A DNA stretch of 64,000 bases from Oscillatoriales cyanobacterium. GTDB lineage: Bacteria; Cyanobacteriota; Cyanobacteriia; CACIAM-69d. The stretch covers positions 1 to 64,000 of the forward strand of contig RDXB01000028.1 of the NCBI GenBank assembly GCA_004292515.1. The letters run 5' to 3'. The notes under the pieces were generated by a model. That model searched no databases. It was given only the letters and a program-made list of their open reading frames with translations, and had not been told where the DNA came from. Positions 1 through 7,888 of this stretch are shown here, piece after piece; the stretch's first letter is position 1, and every line of letters starts with the position of its first letter. Position numbers and translations under genes: made by a program.

Positions 1-100
1 ACGGGTGTTTGCTTGTGATCACTGTGGATTGCAGATTGATCGCGACTTGAATGCAGCGCTCAATCTGCAAAAGGCGGCCAGTCCGGTCGTGTCAGCCTGA
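1..100 (+). CDS. tnpB: TnpB (IS200/IS605 family), C-terminal fragment cut by window edge
   Basis: Only the last 32 codons are inside the window; they read from base 2 and end in TGA at 98-100. They contain the second half of the zinc ribbon (CDHCGLQIDRD) followed by LNAALNLQ, the typical C-terminal end of TnpB/OrfB proteins, where the Asp of DRD belongs to the RuvC-like site. TnpB is an RNA-guided nuclease that promotes retention of IS200/IS605 transposons. The rest of the gene lies upstream of the window, so its intactness cannot be judged. Confidence 0.85.
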   Translation, partial: RVFACDHCGLQIDRDLNAALNLQKAASPVVSA

Positions 101-190
101 GGAGCGGATGGAGCCGACTTCGCCGCGATGAAGCAGGAAGCTTCCTGATTGCTGCATTTGCTAGTCAATTGCAGCAATTGTTAGTGAATT
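101..190 (+). other. Probable right end of the IS605-type element and candidate omega-RNA (reRNA) 3' region
   Basis: Directly after the tnpB stop lies a structured stretch. It includes the 14-bp perfect palindrome CAGGAAGCTTCCTG around 134-147, preceded by GATGAAG, and then several repeats of the form AATTGCAGCAATTG. Subterminal hairpins and an omega-RNA overlapping the tnpB 3' end are known for this family. The exact element end is not determined here. Confidence 0.4.
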
Positions 191-210
191 AGTGACGGCT
201 GCTTCTACTT

Positions 211-672
211 CTAATAGAACCGTTGGTGTTCGCGGCTCAGTTCCCAGAAGTCCCCGGTTCTATTGCGGCAACGGAGACGACTGGTGGTGGCATCACAGCG
301 AAACCCACCAAAACTCCAAGTTTGCCCATAGCGCAACACCGGATGGCTCGGATCAAACACCGTATCGGCCGCACAGCCAAACTTACCGGGCTGGCGATCG
401 CCCATCGTGAACACATTGCCCCAGTCCAGCGGACAGTCTGCGGGCTGGGGCGGAATCTGGGCTTGGTTTTCGAGCACATCACACCGCAAGCGATTTTGTC
501 CGTTCTCTGCCGAGAAAACCAGGCAGTGAATGTTGCCGGAAGGCGTTTGGAACCGATCGGCGGGGGCTGCGATCGCCGGTAGCCCGATCGCACTGACGGC
601 AACGAGGCTGGCGATCGCGCCGATTGTGTAACAGCGGGGCATCTGAGGGATGGGGTGCATGGGATTGATCAT
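211..672 (-). CDS. Small secreted protein, DUF6636-like
   Basis: 153 residues. The N-terminus has a hydrophobic signal-like stretch (about residues 14-35) ending in AIAAPA, so export is likely. The mature part has TPSGNIHC near its start, six Cys residues in total after the signal, and an FWELSREHQRFY end. This pattern matches the DUF6636 family of small secreted proteins (recognised from memory). The function is unknown. It follows the TPR-CHAT gene on the same strand after 81 bp, so the two may be co-transcribed. An internal Met at about 642 is an alternative start. Confidence 0.65.
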   Translation of the reverse strand: MINPMHPIPQMPRCYTIGAIASLVAVSAIGLPAIAAPADRFQTPSGNIHCLVFSAENGQNRLRCDVLENQAQIPPQPADCPLDWGNVFTMGDRQPGKFGCAADTVFDPSHPVLRYGQTWSFGGFRCDATTSRLRCRNRTGDFWELSREHQRFY

Positions 673-753
673 AAAACAACACAGCAGGGGGGCACTGAGG
701 GAAGCGGTTTGACCACGAATGCAGCCGATGACTGCCCGATCGCTGCGGGCAAA

Positions 754-3477
754 TCATAACCAATTGCCCACCAGTAGATAGGGGGCCCAGTAGAACGGAT
801 GGCGGAAATTGGGATTGTTTAGCAGGGCCAGTTGGGCTTGGCGCAGGGCTTCGGCCTTGGTCGTTCCGGCTCGCAATTGTTGATAAAAGTCACCCATCAG
901 CAGGGCGGTGGATTCGTCGCTCACTTGCCAGAGTGTGCCCAAAACGCTGCGGGTACCTGCTTGGATCGCAATCCCTGTGAGGCCCAAGGTGGCTCGATCG
1001 TCCCCACGCGCGGTTTCGCAAGCGCTCAACACCAGCAGTTCGATCGGGGGTCGGCGGGCTGGTCGTCGCAACAACTGATCGAACTCACCCAGCGCAATCC
1101 GGCGATCCCAAGCCAACAAAAAGGTGCGATCGGCTTGGGAGCTGAACTGGGCATGGGTGGCGATGTGGACGATCGGGGCGTTGCTGTCTTGCAGGGCCTG
1201 GCGAAAGGCCGTTTCGGTCAAGGCCCGATCGCGCAAGGTCAGGCTGGGCAGGGCTGCGGTCAAAATTTCCAGCTCATCGGCCACGAAGGGCAGGGGATCG
1301 AGCCGCTCTTGGTCAAAGCTGGGGGCCGCTTCGGCCACGCCGGCCGCCAACACCGAGAGCGATCGCGGGTCACTGGCCTTGGGGGCAAACAACTGCAAAC
1401 CCAAGGCGCGGCTGGTGTTGTAGCGCTCTAACAAGTAGCGCTGGCCGTCGTGGAGCGCGGCGATCGGGATATTCGCCAACGCTCCATCCAGCACAAAGAC
1501 CAACGTATCGACCCCGGCGCGATCGAGCTGGGTGATCATCGGAGCCACCAACCATTGATAGACCTGTTGGGACAGGCGCAGGCGATCGCGGCTGGAAATG
1601 GAGGGATCCTGCACCGCCCGCTGTAGTTGTTGCAGGGCTTTCAGGACTTGGGCTTTGGGCACTGGCACGGAGGCGTATTGCAGGGGCTGGCCCGGCAACT
1701 TGAGGATCGTCGCCACGCGATTGTCAAGCACGATCGCCTCGATCGCAGCAGTGTCCGTGCGGCCATCGATCGCTTGATCAATCGGTTCCGGGCGCGCATC
1801 CAAGCAGGCTTGACGAAAGAAATTTTCCAGCTCCACCAATTGCAGGGCTTCGATAGTCGATCGGGCCGCTTGCAAGTCCTCCTGGCTGGGGTTGTCGCTC
1901 AGGAGCTGATCCACAAATTCCCGGTAAATCGGCTCGACTCGATCGCGAAAGGAAAACTGGGTGGTTGGGTCCGTCCCGGCCAGGTCATTCCGCAGTTGGG
2001 CGATCGCTTGGGTAGCTTGGCGGTAGGCAGCGATCGCCCCGGGTCGATCGCCCTGTTGGGCCCGCAATTGCCCCAACGATCGGGCATAACGGTAGCTGAC
2101 TTCCGGCACAGCCAGCCCCTCCACCAAGGCCAAGGCACGATCGAGCCAGCGAGCTGCTGGGGTGAGTTGGCCCTGCTGGCGTGCAAGTTCACCCAATTCA
2201 CCCCAGGCCGCCGCAGCCATCCGCCGATCGCCCAAGGCCAACGCCCGCTCGGCCGCTTGCACTAGGGTGTTGGCCGCTGTTGCCCGATCGCTGATCGCCG
2301 CTTGCCAGTGGGCCAAGCGCAATTCTGCCGCCACCCGATCGCGTCCCGAGGGTAAGCCCGCCAAGGTGGTGGCGATCGCCCCTAGCTCCTCCGTGCTGGG
2401 TTTGCTGGGTTTAATGGGCGTTGCTTCTTTGTTGGGCAAAGGTTGTAGCAAATCCCAGCGCTCGAATTGGGCCCAGACCCACTGGATCGCCTGGGGGTTC
2501 TGCTGGCGGGCCAGGGCAATCACTTGGTCAAAGGCGCTAAGGGCAGCTTGCTGGAGAGCAGCCACCTGGGGATCGGCGAGATTGCGTTGGTGGCGGGCCT
2601 GGCGGGCCAGCAAACCCCGGGTGCGGGCGATCGCCAACTGCACCGCCACGCGATCGGCCGGCAGCCCTGGATCCAAGATGCTGCGGGCCCGCTCCAGCAC
2701 AGCCAGCGATCGATCCAACTGGCCCAAGCCCCGCAGGGACTCACCCGCAGCCAGCAGTCCCAATCCCTGAAGCCGATCGCCCGGGCCACGATCCAGATTC
2801 ACTTGGGCTTCGATAGTGGCCAGCGATCGGCCGTAAAGTCCCAACAGTTGCAGAGCTTGGGCCTGGTTCAGGGCGGTTCCCATCACCCCAGCCCGATCGC
2901 CCCTGGCGCGATAGAGGGTCGCCGCTTGGCTCAGGGTTTGCACCGCCTGGGTAGCTTGGCCAGCAGCCAACTCCAGCCGGGCCCGTTGGTTCAAGGCCGC
3001 CGCCCGTAACAGATCGGCCTGGGGCGATCGCACCGATGCCAGTAGGGTCAAGCTCTGCTCAACGGCGCGGCTGGCCCCAGCTCGATCACCGAGTTGACCC
3101 AAAGCCAGACTCAAGCCATTGAGCGCCGCCGCTTGACTGGGCCAATGGCCGCGCTCGGCCGCTTGGCGGGCCGCCCGTTGCCAACCCGCGGCCGCCGCCG
3201 CCCAGCGACCGGCCCCATAGTCCCGGCAGGCCTGTTCAAATTGGTCGCGATCGGTTGAATTGCGCTTCGGGTCTAAGGAGTAGACTGAGGATTCTGGCGC
3301 GATCGCGGGGGCTACGGGAGCGATCGGGCGATCGGGCAGATCGATCAAGGCAGGCAGGGCCGCAGCAGGCAGCCCAGGGGCCACCCCACACACCAGCCAA
3401 CTACCCAATCTCAATCCCAACCCCAACCACCATCGCCCCCGCCCGATCGCGCAGCATCCCCGGACTCGCTCCATCAT
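754..3477 (-). CDS. TPR-repeat protein with C-terminal CHAT (caspase-like) protease domain
   Basis: 907 residues from the Met-Met start at 3477. The frame is open further upstream to 3540, but the hydrophobic signal-like stretch (WWLGLGLRLGSWLVCG) follows directly after this start. Residues from about 75 to 500 are Ala/Leu/Arg-rich helical repeats of tetratricopeptide type. The last 280 residues form a CHAT domain with the expected His (HIATHAQF) and Cys (LVLSACETARG), so the peptidase site looks intact. CHAT proteins of this TPR type are common in filamentous cyanobacteria, often of unknown substrate. The only close neighbour is the small secreted DUF6636-like protein downstream. Confidence 0.85.
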   Translation of the reverse strand: MMERVRGCCAIGRGRWWLGLGLRLGSWLVCGVAPGLPAAALPALIDLPDRPIAPVAPAIAPESSVYSLDPKRNSTDRDQFEQACRDYGAGRWAAAAAGWQRAARQAAERGHWPSQAAALNGLSLALGQLGDRAGASRAVEQSLTLLASVRSPQADLLRAAALNQRARLELAAGQATQAVQTLSQAATLYRARGDRAGVMGTALNQAQALQLLGLYGRSLATIEAQVNLDRGPGDRLQGLGLLAAGESLRGLGQLDRSLAVLERARSILDPGLPADRVAVQLAIARTRGLLARQARHQRNLADPQVAALQQAALSAFDQVIALARQQNPQAIQWVWAQFERWDLLQPLPNKEATPIKPSKPSTEELGAIATTLAGLPSGRDRVAAELRLAHWQAAISDRATAANTLVQAAERALALGDRRMAAAAWGELGELARQQGQLTPAARWLDRALALVEGLAVPEVSYRYARSLGQLRAQQGDRPGAIAAYRQATQAIAQLRNDLAGTDPTTQFSFRDRVEPIYREFVDQLLSDNPSQEDLQAARSTIEALQLVELENFFRQACLDARPEPIDQAIDGRTDTAAIEAIVLDNRVATILKLPGQPLQYASVPVPKAQVLKALQQLQRAVQDPSISSRDRLRLSQQVYQWLVAPMITQLDRAGVDTLVFVLDGALANIPIAALHDGQRYLLERYNTSRALGLQLFAPKASDPRSLSVLAAGVAEAAPSFDQERLDPLPFVADELEILTAALPSLTLRDRALTETAFRQALQDSNAPIVHIATHAQFSSQADRTFLLAWDRRIALGEFDQLLRRPARRPPIELLVLSACETARGDDRATLGLTGIAIQAGTRSVLGTLWQVSDESTALLMGDFYQQLRAGTTKAEALRQAQLALLNNPNFRHPFYWAPYLLVGNWL

Positions 3478-3545
3478 GTTGCCCCTATACCGAACGCCAT
3501 CTCTCTGCAAATACTCTCTACGAACACTCTCTGCGAGCAATAAAC

Positions 3546-3643
3546 CGCTTGCACGAACCGGCTAGCAGCCCTGATCCCCAACCCCTGGTTCCAAAGCAGG
3601 CGCGGGATTTGGAACCAGGGCTGGGATTCGTGCAAGAAGTCTC
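3546..3643. repeat. Family C palindromic element, near-perfect hairpin
   Basis: CTTGCACGAA at about 3548 is matched by TTCGTGCAAG about 80 bp downstream, and CCCTGGTTCCAAA by TTTGGAACCAGGG inside it. The whole unit can therefore fold into one long hairpin. The outer sequence (TTCTTGCACGAA) resembles the ends of the elements at 5.4 kb and 61.3 kb (CCTCTTGCACAAGTCAGC). Confidence 0.7.
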
Positions 3644-3649
3644 GTCGCC

Positions 3650-3724
3650 CTGGCAACCATCACTCTGGCAACCATCACTCTGGCAACCATTACTCTGGCA
3701 ACCATTACTCTGGCAACCATCACT
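3650..3724. repeat. Tandem repeat, 5 x 15 bp
   Basis: Five head-to-tail copies of CTGGCAACCATCACT, two of them with C to T at one position. It is non-coding and lies immediately next to the family C hairpin. Confidence 0.95.
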
Positions 3725-3989
3725 CTGCCGCTGCCTTTTCCACTATCCCTGACAGATTATCGATTCCCGGCAAAATCTCCGGCTCTCCAACCCTGAACCA
3801 CAACCCCCAGCGATCGCCCCATCACCCAGAACTGCACGGGGCCCGTCGTAGCCATAGGCTAGTCACGCTGTTTGTTCACGCTGTTTGTTCATAGTGGCCA
3901 GGGATATCCATTGGGGTTCAGCCCGTCGCCCCTTGGCTCACAATCTTGACCACCATTCCTGCTTTTCTGACCTGTTTCCTTGACTGACC

Positions 3990-5279
3990 ATGACAGAGTT
4001 TCTTGATCAACAGTTGGCCGCCTCCCAGGCCCTAGGCATTGTGCTGGGTTTGGAGCGGATGCTGGCCGTGTTAGCGGCTCTGGGCCATCCGCAACAGCAA
4101 GTACCGATTGTTCATGTGGCGGGCACCAATGGTAAGGGATCGGTCTGCGCCTATCTCTCGTCGATTTTGACGGCGGCTGGCTACCGCACCGGGCGCTACA
4201 CCTCGCCGCATTTGGTGGATTGGTCGGAACGGATCACGATCAATGATCGCCCGATCGCGCCAGTGGTGCTGTCGGATTTGCTCACGGCAGTGGTGGCCGC
4301 CAGCGCGCAATCCCACCAGACCTTGACCCAATTTGAGCAGGTGACGGCGGCGGCTTGGTTGTACTTTGCCCAGGAGCGGGTGGATTTGGCAGTGATGGAG
4401 GTGGGGCTGGGCGGCCGCTTGGATGCCACCAATGTGGTGGAGCACCCGATCGCCTGTGCCATCACCTCGATCGGGCGAGATCATTGGCAAGTGCTGGGCG
4501 ACACCATCGGACAAATCGCCACCGAAAAAGCCGGCATCTTGAAACCGGGTCGGCCCGTGGCGATCGCGCCCCTGCCCACTGAGGCGGCCAGTGTCCTGCG
4601 CGATCGGGTAGCGGCCTTGGGGTGTCCGGTTCAGTGGGTGGAGCCAGCCGAACCGGTGGAGCCGCCAGCGGGAGCCATTGGCCCCCATGCCCGATCGGGC
4701 GAGGTGCTCTATCCTTTGCCCTTGGCGGGGACGGTGCAACTAACCAACTCTGCCGTGGCGATCGCCCTGGTGCAGCAGTTGCGGGCCGCCGGTTGGGTCA
4801 TTTCCGAGCAGGCGATTCAAACCGGCATGGCCGCCACGCGCTGGCCCGGCCGGTTGCAGTGGACAAGCTGGCAGGGGCGATCGCTACTCGTGGATGGCGC
4901 GCACAACGCCGACTCAGCCCAAGTGCTGCGGAACTATGTGGCATCGCAGACCCCCGGGCCGATCGCTTGGGTGATCGGTATGTTGAGCACCAAGGACGCG
5001 GCCACGGTGCTGCAAACTCTGTTGCGGCCGGGCGATCGCTTGCTGACCGTACCCGTGCCGGATCCCCAGTCGATCAAGCCAGCAGCCCTGGCCGAGCTAG
5101 GCGCGCAAATCACCCCCCTAGATCAAGTGGCGGCGGTGGCAACCCTGGACGAGGCGCTCGATCGGGCCCTTGCGGGCGATCGGCCCGTGGTGTTATGTGG
5201 CTCACTGTACCTGTTGGGGCAATTTTTTCAGGAACAGCGGGCCCAGGCGACCGACCAACCCGCCGAAACCGTCGTCTAG
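3990..5279 (+). CDS. folC: Dihydrofolate synthase / folylpolyglutamate synthase
   Basis: 429 residues, the usual length. This is a Mur-ligase-like ATP-dependent enzyme that adds glutamate to dihydropteroate and to folates. The P-loop HVAGTNGKGS is at about residues 42-51, TSPHL follows, then EVGLGGRLDATN. The C-terminal ligase domain starts near TRWPGRLQ and contains DGAHN. It is transcribed alone, with no clear Shine-Dalgarno sequence before the ATG. A 14-bp tandem array follows the stop. Confidence 0.93.
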   Translation: MTEFLDQQLAASQALGIVLGLERMLAVLAALGHPQQQVPIVHVAGTNGKGSVCAYLSSILTAAGYRTGRYTSPHLVDWSERITINDRPIAPVVLSDLLTAVVAASAQSHQTLTQFEQVTAAAWLYFAQERVDLAVMEVGLGGRLDATNVVEHPIACAITSIGRDHWQVLGDTIGQIATEKAGILKPGRPVAIAPLPTEAASVLRDRVAALGCPVQWVEPAEPVEPPAGAIGPHARSGEVLYPLPLAGTVQLTNSAVAIALVQQLRAAGWVISEQAIQTGMAATRWPGRLQWTSWQGRSLLVDGAHNADSAQVLRNYVASQTPGPIAWVIGMLSTKDAATVLQTLLRPGDRLLTVPVPDPQSIKPAALAELGAQITPLDQVAAVATLDEALDRALAGDRPVVLCGSLYLLGQFFQEQRAQATDQPAETVV

Positions 5280-5283
5280 GTCA

Positions 5284-5339
5284 TCGCGATCGGGGCAGCG
5301 CGATCAAGGCAGCGCGATCGGGGCAGCGCGATCGGGGCA
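5284..5339. repeat. Tandem repeat, 4 x 14 bp, at the folC 3' end
   Basis: Four copies of GCGCGATCGGGGCA, one varied as GCGCGATCAAGGCA, starting 5 bp after the folC stop codon. Each unit contains the CGATCG core of HIP1 in a degenerate form. Confidence 0.9.
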
Positions 5340-5406
5340 AAATTCAGGACTTATAATGCCTGGGACTTACTCGCCAGCGATCACCCCAACGCTACCCAGG
5401 TCAGTA

Positions 5407-5530
5407 GGCCTCTTGCGCAAATCAGCCAAAGACCCCGCACCCCCCAACCCTTCATCCCAAGTTGGGCCAAGGGAAGACAGCAATCAGGGTTTTTAGCAAT
5501 CGCATTTCGAGATCGCATTTCGAGGTCATC
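5407..5530. repeat. Family C dispersed repeat, diverged copy
   Basis: It starts GGCCTCTTGCGCAAATCAGC, closely matching the start of the 61.3-kb copy. It also shares the later segment AAGGGAA..CAATCAGGGTTTTTAGC. It ends near two imperfect copies of ATCGCATTTCGAG and two of TATTTCAATTGACGC just before the next gene. Confidence 0.6.
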
Positions 5531-5579
5531 TATTATTTCAATTGACGCGATTTTCTATTTCAATTGACGCAATTTCCCC

Positions 5580-5849
5580 ATGGCAAAATATATTTTGTTT
5601 GGCAGCTACTGCGAAAACGCCCTCGAAAAACGCACACCCTACCGGCAAGCACACCTAGAGGGTTTAGGACAACAAAAAACCGCAGGAATCTTGATCACCC
5701 TGGGACCCACCAAGGATAACAGCAAGGTCTTTGGGATTTATGAAGCCGAGAGCGAAGCAGCGGTGCGGGCTTTGATTGAAGCAGATCCCTATTGGCAAAA
5801 TGGGATTTGGACGGACTATGAAATCAAGGAATGGATTCAGGCTTTCTAG
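5580..5849 (+). CDS. YciI-like protein
   Basis: 89 residues. It matches the YCII-related fold: a short beta-alpha protein with a conserved His and an Asp-Pro (EADPYWQNGIW). The residues RQAHLEGL carry the usual His near position 24, and the AGILITLGP strand and ESEAAVRALIEADPY helix are typical. Function is unknown for most members; some are small enzymes or dimeric ligand-binding proteins. It is monocistronic and ends at a stem-loop. Confidence 0.85.
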   Translation: MAKYILFGSYCENALEKRTPYRQAHLEGLGQQKTAGILITLGPTKDNSKVFGIYEAESEAAVRALIEADPYWQNGIWTDYEIKEWIQAF

Positions 5850-5875
5850 ACCGAGAGTTAGTCATTAAATTGCCT

Positions 5876-5901
5876 CAACTCAACCTGAATGGGTTGAGTT
5901 G
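5876..5901 (+). terminator. Stem-loop after the yciI-like gene
   Basis: CAACTCAACC pairs perfectly with GGTTGAGTTG across a 6-nt loop, 27 bp after the stop codon. There is no U-tract, so it may be a transcript-stabilising hairpin rather than a strong intrinsic terminator. Confidence 0.55.
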
Positions 5902-5934
5902 CTGTGCCCCAATCATCGCGATAAGGGGATGAGA

Positions 5935-6101
5935 GGATGTCGCCATTTCTCCTAAAATCCTGATTCCACCGTTAGCCAATCGCGGGGGACGGGGGCTAAT
6001 GGGGGGCATCAGTTAGCCTAAAACCCCATTAGCCTAAAACCCTGATTCCACCGGGACGAGATGGCGAGAGCAAGGGGCTTGAGCATCTTGATGCGACGAC
6101 T
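5935..6101. repeat. Family A MITE-like repeat, composite copy
   Basis: It contains two nested versions of the family A motif CCTGATTCCACCG, a degenerate core CAAGGGGCTTGAGCATCTTG, and an end resembling GATGTCGCCATT. It overlaps the 3' end of the minus-strand lipoprotein gene that stops at 6029. Confidence 0.7.
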
Positions 6102-7147
6102 GATACCAATTTCGGGATACCAATTTCGGGATACCAATTTCGGCGGCCGCTCCCGAAACTGCGCCGACTGGAGTTGTTGGACGAGCGCGATCGCATCGAG
6201 GACGACCCCGAAGAGCGGAAGGTGCTGCTGCCATAGCCCGAACCGCTCGATCGGGCGCTGTTGGGGCTTGGTCGAGTGGCCGGATCGACGCTAGCAGGTG
6301 AGGCAGTGCGCGCAGCATTTGACCCAAACCGCGATGACGAAGCCTTGGCCGGATTGTTCATCGGGGCACTATCCGGAGGATTGCCCGGAGCACCTGGCAA
6401 CGAATTGGCTCCCGGCGACGGCCGCAGGTTGGGGGTGGTGCGGAAATTGCGCGTTTGCACCGGAGTTGGCGGCGCATTGTAGCGCTGTTGGTAGGTGCTG
6501 GCCGCCCGCTCGTAGGTGCGACCATAGCCGCCATAGCCCGTTAGCACCGACCCCGCACGATAGGGGGGCGGCACGTAGTAGTAAGGCTGGTGAAAATCCA
6601 AGTCGATGTCTAGCTCACCGCCACCACCCATCGGTTGCCAGTAGGTGGGCTGCATTCCCGCCTGCATGGTGTTGGGGGTGTTGGGGGTGGGTGCGCCACT
6701 CAGCATCTCAATCTTGAAACTGGGCTGTAAATACAACACCGGCTGACTGCCATTGCCCGTCAGTGCCAAATAGCTGGTTTTGCCCGCTTTCAAGGCTGCT
6801 TCCGTGAGTTGCGCCATCTGCAAATTACTGACGCGGTAGGGATTCATCCCCGGCGGCGCGTTCAGCAGCATCAGGGTATATTCGCCCGTGCTGTTGTTGT
6901 AGCTGGCTTGCTGAACGGGATATTCACCGGCTACGGCTGGCAAGGTTTTGGGGGGCATTTGCACCCCAGGATTAGACTGGGTGGCGTTTTGCTGGGCGGT
7001 GGGGGTGTTGTTGCCACAGGCGGCTAGGCCACTGCTGAGGGCGATCGCTAACAACAGGCTGCCGGTCGGGCCTAGCAACCACCCCAGTCCCGATCGCTGT
7101 GGCGATCGGATGGTGTGCTGAGTTGTGGAAAAGGAGCGACGAAACAT
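6029..7147 (-). CDS. Low-complexity lipoprotein of unknown function, C-terminus altered by repeats
   Basis: 372 residues from the ATG at 7147. The reading frame is open further upstream, but this start gives a proper lipoprotein signal: Arg-rich N-terminus, hydrophobic GSLLLAIALSSG and lipobox LAAC. The middle (about residues 60-165) is a small folded-looking region including EYTLMLLNAPPG. The C-terminal half is rich in Pro, Ser, Arg, Gly and Tyr and is probably disordered. The last roughly 40 codons run through a 15-bp tandem array and a family A repeat, so the natural C-terminus seems to have been replaced. It is the last gene of a minus-strand run from 9468. Confidence 0.7.
   Translation of the reverse strand: MFRRSFSTTQHTIRSPQRSGLGWLLGPTGSLLLAIALSSGLAACGNNTPTAQQNATQSNPGVQMPPKTLPAVAGEYPVQQASYNNSTGEYTLMLLNAPPGMNPYRVSNLQMAQLTEAALKAGKTSYLALTGNGSQPVLYLQPSFKIEMLSGAPTPNTPNTMQAGMQPTYWQPMGGGGELDIDLDFHQPYYYVPPPYRAGSVLTGYGGYGRTYERAASTYQQRYNAPPTPVQTRNFRTTPNLRPSPGANSLPGAPGNPPDSAPMNNPAKASSSRFGSNAARTASPASVDPATRPSPNSARSSGSGYGSSTFRSSGSSSMRSRSSNNSSRRSFGSGRRNWYPEIGIPKLVSVVASRCSSPLLSPSRPGGIRVLG
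6102..6144. repeat. Tandem repeat, 3 x 15 bp inside the lipoprotein gene 3' end
   Basis: Copies of GATACCAATTTCGGG, the third ending in CGGC. In the minus-strand frame they encode the repeated NWYPEIGIPKL segment. Confidence 0.9.
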
Positions 7148-7239
7148 GGAGGGGTGTGGCTGTTCGGGAACAGGACTAGGCGAGAGATGAGGAGATCCAG
7201 AAATCGAAAAAACAATATAGCGAGTTTCCCGATCGCCAC

Positions 7240-7812
7240 TCAAGACCGGCCCATTTGGCGTTTGAGCTGGTCGAGTTCGTCGTCCATTTCCCAGCGCCGG
7301 AATTGCTCTTCGAGGGAATCGGGGCCAGCACCCGTTCGATCGCCCGTGGTTGACCAAGCTTGGCTGCGGTTGGGGTTAGCCGCGCGACTGGTGCTGGCTT
7401 GGGCGGCGGCGGCTCGGGCGCTCACTTCCTGGCGGCGGGCCACCACCTGCCCCACCAAATCATCCAAGGTTTGAATTCGGGCCCGAATCCCCTGCATTTG
7501 CCCCCAAAGTTGGTTGCCCTGGCGCAACAGGGCCGCTTCCCGTTCCCGAGCCGCTGCGGCCAGGGCGGTTTCGCCTGCGGCCTCAACCTTGGCGATTCGC
7601 GTATGCCAGCGCTGCACATCCTGGGCGGTTTCCCAGATTTCGGTTTTGATCTGTTGCTCGCGGCCCTGCAACTCCGTGAGCGATCGCCGGGCATCAGCTT
7701 CCTGTTCCCGCAACTGCTCATCGAGGGCGCGCAACTCCAGCTCCGGGTGTTCCCGCAGGAACTCCTCAAGCCGGGTTTCTAGGAATTGGGTTAAGTCATC
7801 AAACAGGCCCAC
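7240..7812 (-). CDS. TIGR04376-family coiled-coil protein
   Basis: 190 residues from a GTG at 7812. The frame is open upstream to 7998, but that part overlaps the preceding gene and is not protein-like. The segment from VGLFDDLTQFLETRLEEFL onward matches the conserved start of this cyanobacterial family, which also shares EREAALLRQGNQLWGQMQG. It is predicted to be mostly long helices (heptad-like Glu/Gln/Arg-rich, residues 15-140) with a polar tail ending in RRWEMDDELDQLKRQM. Function is unknown. It lies 76 bp after the PilP-like gene. Confidence 0.8.
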   Translation of the reverse strand: MGLFDDLTQFLETRLEEFLREHPELELRALDEQLREQEADARRSLTELQGREQQIKTEIWETAQDVQRWHTRIAKVEAAGETALAAAAREREAALLRQGNQLWGQMQGIRARIQTLDDLVGQVVARRQEVSARAAAAQASTSRAANPNRSQAWSTTGDRTGAGPDSLEEQFRRWEMDDELDQLKRQMGRS

Positions 7813-7888
7813 GCGATCGCTCCGGTGCACTGTGCCAATGGTTGTTTTGCTGCTTGGTCGTCGCCGGTTCTCACCCAACCAGGGTTCC

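Larger units (their letters stand above)
3478..3989. other. Divergent intergenic region between the CHAT gene and folC
   Basis: This 0.5-kb region contains a family C inverted repeat (3546-3643) and a 15-bp tandem array (3650-3724), both listed separately. It also holds a short direct repeat of CACGCTGTTTGTT near 3865-3890. No convincing gene was seen, and promoters for the two divergent genes must lie here but are not obvious. Confidence 0.6.
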
